A DNA stretch of 31,248 nucleotides from JAQYVZ01 sp035269105 (GTDB lineage: Bacteria; Desulfobacterota; Desulfuromonadia; Desulfuromonadales; BM103). Of the stretch, positions 26,009-31,248 are shown one piece after another; the stretch's first letter is position 1, and each line of letters opens with the position of its first letter. The translations under genes were made by a program, and so were the position numbers. The stretch spans positions 1 through 31,248 of the forward strand of contig DATFJP010000054.1 of the NCBI GenBank assembly GCA_035269105.1, written 5' to 3'. The notes under the pieces are model-generated. The model did no database searches and was not told the origin of the DNA. It saw nothing but the letters and a program-made list of their open reading frames with translations.

Positions 26009-27385
26009 ATGACGAGACAACTCTCGGATATGATCATCGCTCCGGCGACCCCGCCCGGTGAGGGCGGGGTCGCCATCGTTCGTTTGTCCGGGGCTGGGGT
26101 CGAGGACCTTCTGAATCCTTTTTTCAGAAGCTCTGTCCCACCAGCCGAGATGCGCTCCCACCAGCTTTATTATGGACAGCTCTGCCGCAAAAACGGCGAC
26201 CTGGTTGATGAGGTGCTGGCCGTGATCATGCGCGCTCCCCATTCCTATACAGGGGAAAACGTGGTTGAGGTGCATTGCCATGGGGGCAGTCAAGTTCTGC
26301 GCGGCGTTCTGGACCTCTTTCTGGACGCGGGGTTAAGGATGGCCAGGCCCGGGGAATTCACCGAACGGGCTTTTCTGAACGGGCGCCTCGATCTTGCTCA
26401 GGCCGAGGCGGTTGCCGACCTGATCGGGGCTCGCTCGGCACAGGCCGCCCGGGTTGCCCTCTCCCAGCTCGACGGACGACTCTCCCGGTTGATTCATGAC
26501 TATGCCGACCGGCTCAAGGAAATGCTGGCCCTGGTCGAGGCGCACATCGATTTTCCCGGTGATGAAGTCGGGGCGCTCGATCACCCTTGGCTGGGCGAAG
26601 GCCTCAGGTCTCTGGCTGCTGACATGGCAACTTTGGCGAGCAGCTTCGATACGGGGCGAGCCCTGCGCGATGGCATCAGTGTTTTGATTCTCGGTAAGCC
26701 CAACGTCGGCAAGAGTTCGCTGATGAATGCTCTGCTGGGACAGTCCCGGGTCATTGTCACCGACGTTCCCGGCACGACCCGGGACACGGTTGAAGAACAG
26801 CTGGTGCTGGGCGGGTTCCCGGTTCGCCTGATCGACACTGCCGGAGTCAGGGAAACCCTTGATCCGATTGAAAAGGAAGGGGTACGCCGGGCCAGCGAGC
26901 GGGTCGGGTCCGCTGACCTGGTTCTCCTGGTGATCGACGGCTCAAACCCTTTGGCCGATGAAGACCGGATGGCGCTACGCCTCTGCGACTCTGCACGAAC
27001 GCTGGTCGTTCTCAACAAGGCAGACCTCGGGCTATCCTGTGATCGGTCCGCTTTTACGGCTTTCGCCGACCCAATACAGGTCTCCGTGCTGGAACGATCC
27101 GGTTTGGGCGAGCTTCAGGAGGCCGTGGTGGCGCGGCTTGGCGGCGGTGCCGGCCAGGAAGCGGCCGAAGATGTCATGATCAGTGAAAGACGTCATCGCG
27201 ATGCCCTGCTGCGTAGCCAAGAGGCCGTGGCGCGGAGCAGACGACTTGTTGTGGAAGAAGTGCCATTGGAATGTCTTGCTTTGGAAATCCGAGAGGCTCT
27301 CGATGCTTTGGGGCAGATTACCGGGGAAACCACTCCCGATGAAATTCTCGACCAAATTTTCAGCCGCTTCTGCATTGGCAAGTGA
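26009..27385 (+). CDS. mnmE: tRNA modification GTPase MnmE
   Basis: MnmE, with MnmG, adds the (carboxymethyl)aminomethyl group to wobble uridine 34 of certain tRNAs. The 458-residue protein has the N-terminal THF-binding domain (IIAPATPPGEGGVAIVRLSG), a helical domain, an inserted G domain with GKPNVGKS (229-236), GTTRDT, DTAG and NKAD, and the essential C-terminal CIGK. I prefer the ATG at 26009 (AGGA eight bases upstream) over 26000. The partner mnmG follows after 72 bases that contain the parS site. Confidence 0.96.
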   Translation: MTRQLSDMIIAPATPPGEGGVAIVRLSGAGVEDLLNPFFRSSVPPAEMRSHQLYYGQLCRKNGDLVDEVLAVIMRAPHSYTGENVVEVHCHGGSQVLRGVLDLFLDAGLRMARPGEFTERAFLNGRLDLAQAEAVADLIGARSAQAARVALSQLDGRLSRLIHDYADRLKEMLALVEAHIDFPGDEVGALDHPWLGEGLRSLAADMATLASSFDTGRALRDGISVLILGKPNVGKSSLMNALLGQSRVIVTDVPGTTRDTVEEQLVLGGFPVRLIDTAGVRETLDPIEKEGVRRASERVGSADLVLLVIDGSNPLADEDRMALRLCDSARTLVVLNKADLGLSCDRSAFTAFADPIQVSVLERSGLGELQEAVVARLGGGAGQEAAEDVMISERRHRDALLRSQEAVARSRRLVVEEVPLECLALEIREALDALGQITGETTPDEILDQIFSRFCIGK

Positions 27386-27390
27386 AGGTA

Positions 27391-27406
27391 TGTTTCACGT
27401 GAAACA
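27391..27406. promoter_or_regulatory. parS: parS centromere site
   Basis: TGTTTCACGTGAAACA is a perfect 16-bp palindrome identical to the bacterial chromosomal parS consensus bound by ParB. It lies between mnmE and mnmG, about 3.5 kb from parB and 4.1 kb from the dnaA-rpmH gap. It is the only exact copy I found in the window. Confidence 0.95.
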
Positions 27407-27457
27407 AGGATGAATTTCTTTGCTCTGCTTTTTCTTTGTTTTTAGGACTTTTCTATA

Positions 27458-29302
27458 ATGTCAGATGTTTACGACATCGTTGTGGTGGGCGCCGGCCATG
27501 CCGGTTGTGAAGCCGCCCTGGCGGCCGCCCGTATGGGCCAGCGCACCTTGCTGCTGACCATCCATCTAGACACCATTGCCCAGATGTCCTGTAATCCGGC
27601 GATCGGCGGTCTGGCCAAGGGACACTTGGTGAAAGAAATCGACGCCCTGGGTGGAGAAATGGCGCGGAACATCGATGTTACCGGAATCCAGTTTCGGGTG
27701 CTGAACACCAAAAAAGGCCCGGCTGTGCAGGCCTCACGAGCACAGGCCGATCGCCACTTGTACAGCCGGCGGATGAAGCAGGTGATCGAAGGGCAGGAGA
27801 ATCTTGACCTGAAGCAGGGACAGGTCATGGGGCTGATGATCGACAACGGCAGCATCTGCGGTGTGGCAACCAGGGAAGCGAAATATCCGGCCCGAGCAGT
27901 CGTTCTTACCACGGGAACCTTTATGCATGGTCTAATCCATGTCGGTCTGGTGAATTATCCCGGCGGCAGGGCGGGAGAACCGCCTGCGGAATCCCTTTCC
28001 GATTGCCTGCGCGAGCTTGGGTTTAAGGTCGGTCGGCTGAAAACCGGCACACCGCCGCGGCTGGATGCGGATTCGATCGACTTCAGCAGGCTTGAAGCCC
28101 AACCCGGTGATGTCGCACCGCGGCCTTTTTCCGCCGAAACCAAAGAAATCAGCCAAACCCAGGTTGCTTGCTACATAACCCATACCAACCCGGAGACCCA
28201 CGAAGTTATTCGCAGGGGATTGGACCGTTCGCCGCTGTACTCGGGAGTTATCGAAGGGGTCGGTCCGCGCTATTGTCCTTCGATCGAAGACAAGGTCGTA
28301 AGGTTCCCGGAGAAGGATCATCATCAGATTTTCCTCGAGCCGGAAAGTCTGACCAGCGGTGAAATTTACGCCAATGGTTTGCCGACCTCGTTGCCGTTGG
28401 ATGTGCAGATCGGTTTTCTGCAGACAATTACGGGCCTGGAGCGGGTCAAGGTCATGCGCCCGGGATATGCCATTGAGTACGATTACGTTGATCCGATTCA
28501 GCTTTACCCCTCCCTTGAAACCAAGCAGATAAACGGCCTGTACCATGCCGGTCAGATCAACGGCACCTCCGGGTACGAGGAGGCTGCTGCCCAGGGGTTG
28601 ATCGCCGGCATTAACGCGGTGCGCCGCAATCTGGAACAGCCGCCGCTGACCCTGGGCCGGGACCAGGCTTATATCGGGGTGCTCATCGATGATCTGGTGA
28701 CCCTCGGTGCCGCAGAACCTTATCGAATGTTTACCTCGCGGGCCGAATACCGGCTGCTGCTCCGGGAGGGCAATGCCGATCTGCGCCTGAGCGAAATCGG
28801 TCGCGAAGTCGGCCTGCTGTCAGCCGAGCGCCTGGAGCGCGTTCGCATCAAGAAGCAGGCTCTTGAATCTGGAGGGCAATGCCTGCGAGAAGTTCGGGTG
28901 GGGCCCTCAGATCGGCAGATTTTGGCAAGACTGCCGATTGGTTCCCTGAAAAACGGAGCCTCTCTGGAAGAACTCCTGCGTCGTCCGGAGGTCCGGCTTG
29001 ATGATCTGCTGTTTGTGGATACGCGGTTGTCGGCGCTGTCCGCTGAAGTCCGGGAAGAACTTGAAATTTCAGTCAAGTACGCTGGTTATATCGATCGGCA
29101 GCTGGACCAGGTGGCCCGCTTCCGGAAACAGGAAAACCAGTCGATTCCGGTAGACTTCGATTACGATGCCGTTGCCGGGCTCTCGGCCGAGGTTCGCGAA
29201 AAACTGAAAAAGGGTCGGCCCCGGACCTTGGGCCAGGCCGGTCGGATCCCGGGTGTCACCCCGGCCGCAATCGCCATTCTGGCCGTCAAGCTCAAGCGCT
29301 GA
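27458..29302 (+). CDS. mnmG: tRNA uridine-5-carboxymethylaminomethyl modification enzyme MnmG
   Basis: MnmG (GidA) is the FAD-binding partner of MnmE in U34 modification. The 614-residue protein has the dinucleotide-binding GAGHAGCEAA (11-20), the conserved CNPAIGGLAKGHLVKEIDALGG region, the GRLKTGTPPRLD motif and the HAGQINGTSGYEEAAAQG FAD-contact segment. Length matches the short MnmG form. AGGA lies ten bases before the ATG. rsmG starts two bases after its stop codon. Confidence 0.97.
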   Translation: MSDVYDIVVVGAGHAGCEAALAAARMGQRTLLLTIHLDTIAQMSCNPAIGGLAKGHLVKEIDALGGEMARNIDVTGIQFRVLNTKKGPAVQASRAQADRHLYSRRMKQVIEGQENLDLKQGQVMGLMIDNGSICGVATREAKYPARAVVLTTGTFMHGLIHVGLVNYPGGRAGEPPAESLSDCLRELGFKVGRLKTGTPPRLDADSIDFSRLEAQPGDVAPRPFSAETKEISQTQVACYITHTNPETHEVIRRGLDRSPLYSGVIEGVGPRYCPSIEDKVVRFPEKDHHQIFLEPESLTSGEIYANGLPTSLPLDVQIGFLQTITGLERVKVMRPGYAIEYDYVDPIQLYPSLETKQINGLYHAGQINGTSGYEEAAAQGLIAGINAVRRNLEQPPLTLGRDQAYIGVLIDDLVTLGAAEPYRMFTSRAEYRLLLREGNADLRLSEIGREVGLLSAERLERVRIKKQALESGGQCLREVRVGPSDRQILARLPIGSLKNGASLEELLRRPEVRLDDLLFVDTRLSALSAEVREELEISVKYAGYIDRQLDQVARFRKQENQSIPVDFDYDAVAGLSAEVREKLKKGRPRTLGQAGRIPGVTPAAIAILAVKLKR

Positions 29303-29304
29303 TT

Positions 29305-29958
29305 ATGGCCGGCAACCCCTTTTTGCTGCCGGACTTGCTGCGCCGGCAGAAGCTTATGGTGAGCGCTGACCAAGTCAGTCAGCTGAATTGGTTGGGCGAG
29401 GAGCTCCTGCGCTGGAACCGCAGCCGCAACCTGACAGCGATCACAGCTTGGGACGAGGTCGTTGAAAAACATTTGGTCGACTCTTTGCTGCTCCTGCCGC
29501 ACGTGCCGGCAACCGGCCGGCTTCTGGATATCGGCTCGGGAGCGGGTTTTCCCTCGCTGCCGCTGAAAATCGTCAGGCCGGATCTTGAGGTGGTTACGGT
29601 GGATGCCGTGGCCAAAAAAGTCTTTTTTCAGCGGCACGTGGCGCGGACCCTCAATCTCCGACAGTATGCGGCCGTACATGGGCGGCTTGAAACCTGTCGC
29701 TCAGAGCCTGCCTTGGCCGCCTCCTTCGATCTGGCAACGGCGCGCGCCGTTGCCAGCCTGGAACATCTCGCAAAACTGGCCGGACCTCTGCTCCGCAGCG
29801 GGGGCAGGCTGTTGGCCATGAAAGGCCCTGAGGGTCCCGGCGAACTTGACGCCTGTCGGGAAAATCTTGCCGCAGGGGGATGGCGGTGGCGCTCGGAAGG
29901 AAGCGAACTGCCGATCACAGGCGCTGCCCGGTGGCTGCTGATTTTAACCAAAGAGTAG
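29305..29958 (+). CDS. rsmG: 16S rRNA (guanine(527)-N7)-methyltransferase RsmG
   Basis: RsmG (GidB) methylates N7 of G527 in 16S rRNA using S-adenosylmethionine. The 217-residue protein has the conserved WNRSRNLTAI segment (37-46), the SAM-binding motif LLDIGSGAGFPSLPLKI (73-89), and a VTVDAVAKKVFFQ segment. No ribosome-binding site of its own is seen; the ATG lies two bases after the mnmG stop, so translation is probably coupled. The order mnmG-rsmG-parA-parB is widely conserved. Confidence 0.95.
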   Translation: MAGNPFLLPDLLRRQKLMVSADQVSQLNWLGEELLRWNRSRNLTAITAWDEVVEKHLVDSLLLLPHVPATGRLLDIGSGAGFPSLPLKIVRPDLEVVTVDAVAKKVFFQRHVARTLNLRQYAAVHGRLETCRSEPALAASFDLATARAVASLEHLAKLAGPLLRSGGRLLAMKGPEGPGELDACRENLAAGGWRWRSEGSELPITGAARWLLILTKE

Positions 29959-29995
29959 GGGAATCACCCTATATGTAGTAGTTTCATCGAATCGA

Positions 29996-30004
29996 TTTTC
30001 CACA
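29996..30004 (+). promoter_or_regulatory. DnaA-box-like site upstream of parA
   Basis: TTTTCCACA fits the relaxed TTWTNCACA consensus. It lies in the 155-bp rsmG-parA gap, 110 bases before the parA start. A single relaxed box can occur by chance. Confidence 0.3.
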
Positions 30005-30113
30005 TCTTGCGGTAATAGCGGGAGCGGGAAATTTCCTTCCCTGATCCAGGAGCTTATGGTAATCTGAGCGACTTCTGCAGGGGTTCTATTCAACAAGCAA
30101 GGAGACTTGGGGT

Positions 30114-30878
30114 TTGGCACAGATTATTGCCATCGCCAACCAAAAGGGCGGGGTCGGCAAGACCACGACCGCTGTCAATTTGGCGGCGTCCCTGGCTGCG
30201 GCTGAGAAGCGGACCCTGTTGGTCGATCTGGACCCGCAGGCCAATGCGACCAGCGGCGTCGGCATTGATATCCATGACCTGCAGGAGACCGTCTACCATG
30301 CTCTGCTCGGGGACACGGCAGCGGCAGACGTCTTGCAGCAGACGGCGCTGGCGCCGCTGCACCTGCTGCCCGCAAACCCTGACCTGATCGGCGCCGAGGT
30401 GGAGCTGATTTCGGCTCTCGCCAGGGAAAGCAAGCTCAAGACCGCCCTCAGGGGGGTCGTCGAGGAATACGATTATATCCTTATCGACTGCCCGCCCTCG
30501 CTGGGGCTGTTGACGATCAATGCCCTGACCGCCGCCCATGCCGTTCTGATTCCGCTGCAATGTGAATACTACGCCATGGAGGGGCTCAGCCAACTGATGA
30601 ACACCATCCGGTTGATCCAGAAAGAACTGAATCCCGCTCTGGTCATCCGCGGTATCCTGCTGACCATGTTCGATTCCCGCAACAATTTGTCGCATCAGGT
30701 CAGCGAAGAGATCCGCCAGCACTTTTCTGCAAAGGTGTTTCAAGCCGTCATCCCGCGTAACGTGCGCCTCTCCGAGGCGCCGAGCCATGGCCTGCCGGCC
30801 CTGTTGTATGACATTTCCTCCAGCGGCGCCGCCGCCTACCTGGCTCTCGCCCGCGAAATCATCCGTACGGAACCATGA
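30114..30878 (+). CDS. parA: Chromosome partitioning ATPase ParA (Soj)
   Basis: ParA is a nucleoid-bound ATPase that, with ParB and parS, segregates newly copied origins. The 254-residue protein has the deviant Walker A KGGVGKTTT (11-19), LLVDLDPQANATSGVG (from about 35) and the IDCPPSLGLLTINAL segment. Its short N-terminus, without a helix-turn-helix, is the chromosomal type. The start is TTG with AAGGAG nine bases upstream; no in-frame ATG is nearby. parB begins one base after its stop. Confidence 0.97.
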   Translation: MAQIIAIANQKGGVGKTTTAVNLAASLAAAEKRTLLVDLDPQANATSGVGIDIHDLQETVYHALLGDTAAADVLQQTALAPLHLLPANPDLIGAEVELISALARESKLKTALRGVVEEYDYILIDCPPSLGLLTINALTAAHAVLIPLQCEYYAMEGLSQLMNTIRLIQKELNPALVIRGILLTMFDSRNNLSHQVSEEIRQHFSAKVFQAVIPRNVRLSEAPSHGLPALLYDISSSGAAAYLALAREIIRTEP

Positions 30879-30879
30879 T

Positions 30880-31248
30880 ATGGTAAAACGACCTGCTCTC
30901 GGCAAGGGTATCGGAGCCCTCCTGACATCGGCAGCCCAGGAAGGGCGGCATAAATATTTCCTCTGTCCGATCGAGGATTTACGACCCCACCAGCAACAGC
31001 CGCGGAAAACCTTCGATGACGCCAAAATGGCTGAATTGGTGGCATCGGTCCGTGAGAAGGGGGTTATTCAGCCGCTGGTCGTGCGCCAGGCTGAAGATCA
31101 CTACCAGATCATCGCCGGTGAACGCCGTTGGCGAGCCGCACAAAAGGCCGGACTGAAAGATGTACCGGTCGTGATTCAGGACGTCTCTGAAGATTGGGCG
31201 CTGGAAATGGCCCTGATCGAGAACATCCAGCGCGAGGACCTGAACCCG
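30880..31248 (+). CDS. parB: Chromosome partitioning protein ParB (Spo0J), 5' part
   Basis: ParB binds parS, spreads as a CTP-dependent clamp and stimulates ParA. The first 123 residues are seen, up to the window edge. They show the N-terminal RPALGKGIGALL tag that contacts ParA, the CTP-binding region with GERRWRAAQ (80-88), and ENIQREDLNP at the edge. The helix-turn-helix and dimer domain lie outside. The ATG lies one base after parA. A cognate parS is present upstream, so the complete segregation system is here. Confidence 0.96.
   Translation, partial: MVKRPALGKGIGALLTSAAQEGRHKYFLCPIEDLRPHQQQPRKTFDDAKMAELVASVREKGVIQPLVVRQAEDHYQIIAGERRWRAAQKAGLKDVPVVIQDVSEDWALEMALIENIQREDLNP

Noticed and set aside
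29955..29973. Stem TAGGG/CCCTA after rsmG as a terminator
   Set aside because: Only five pairs and no T run; transcription probably continues or is not ended here.

Overview
The window is a replication-origin neighbourhood of a bacterial chromosome with moderately high GC content. Gene content and protein sequences (a tol-pal system with a TonB-like TolA, GTP cyclohydrolase FolE2 next to QueC, and the order gyrA-gyrB-recF-dnaN-dnaA / rpmH-rnpA-yidD-yidC-mnmE-mnmG-rsmG-parA-parB) fit a Gram-negative deltaproteobacterium of the Desulfuromonadia (Geobacter/Pelobacter/Desulfuromonas-like). This placement is inferred from family knowledge, not from a database search.

Layout from left to right. 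(1) Positions 1-325 are the 3' end of a CBS-domain protein, probably a ClC-type channel. (2) Positions 393-5295 on the minus strand are tolQ-tolR-tolA-tolB-pal-cpoB, with a strong promoter before tolQ, a second promoter before pal, a terminator between pal and cpoB, and a final terminator after cpoB. (3) Positions 5434-7721 on the minus strand are queC, folE2 and a TIGR04282-type glycosyltransferase; queC and folE2 belong to queuosine synthesis. (4) Positions 7861-10278 hold a class A penicillin-binding protein (PBP1A), the only complete gene left of the origin transcribed against fork movement. (5) Positions 10292-14417 on the minus strand are nth, a degenerate EEP-fold protein, a secreted cyclophilin, gpsA and a membrane-anchored TPR protein whose start lies inside gyrA. 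(6) Positions 14341-23197 on the minus strand are gyrA, gyrB, recF, dnaN and dnaA. (7) Positions 23522-31248 on the plus strand are rpmH, rnpA, yidD, yidC, mnmE, a perfect parS site, mnmG, rsmG, parA and the 5' part of parB.

Transcription diverges between dnaA and rpmH, where two perfect inverted DnaA boxes lie. The dnaA-dnaN gap holds an AT-rich stretch with a TAG/TAA triplet run resembling a DnaA-trio, so a bipartite origin flanking dnaA is the best reading. ParA, ParB and parS next to it would handle origin segregation. Further DnaA-box-like sites lie at the folE2/glycosyltransferase junction, before nth and before parA.

I saw no insertion sequences, phage genes, CRISPR arrays, tRNAs or rRNAs. 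Most of the window is ordinary conserved chromosome. The points most worth a second look are the origin architecture, the distant DnaA-box clusters, the EEP protein lacking several catalytic residues, the gyrA/TPR overlap, and the terminator that separates pal from cpoB. I found no convincing undescribed multi-gene system.
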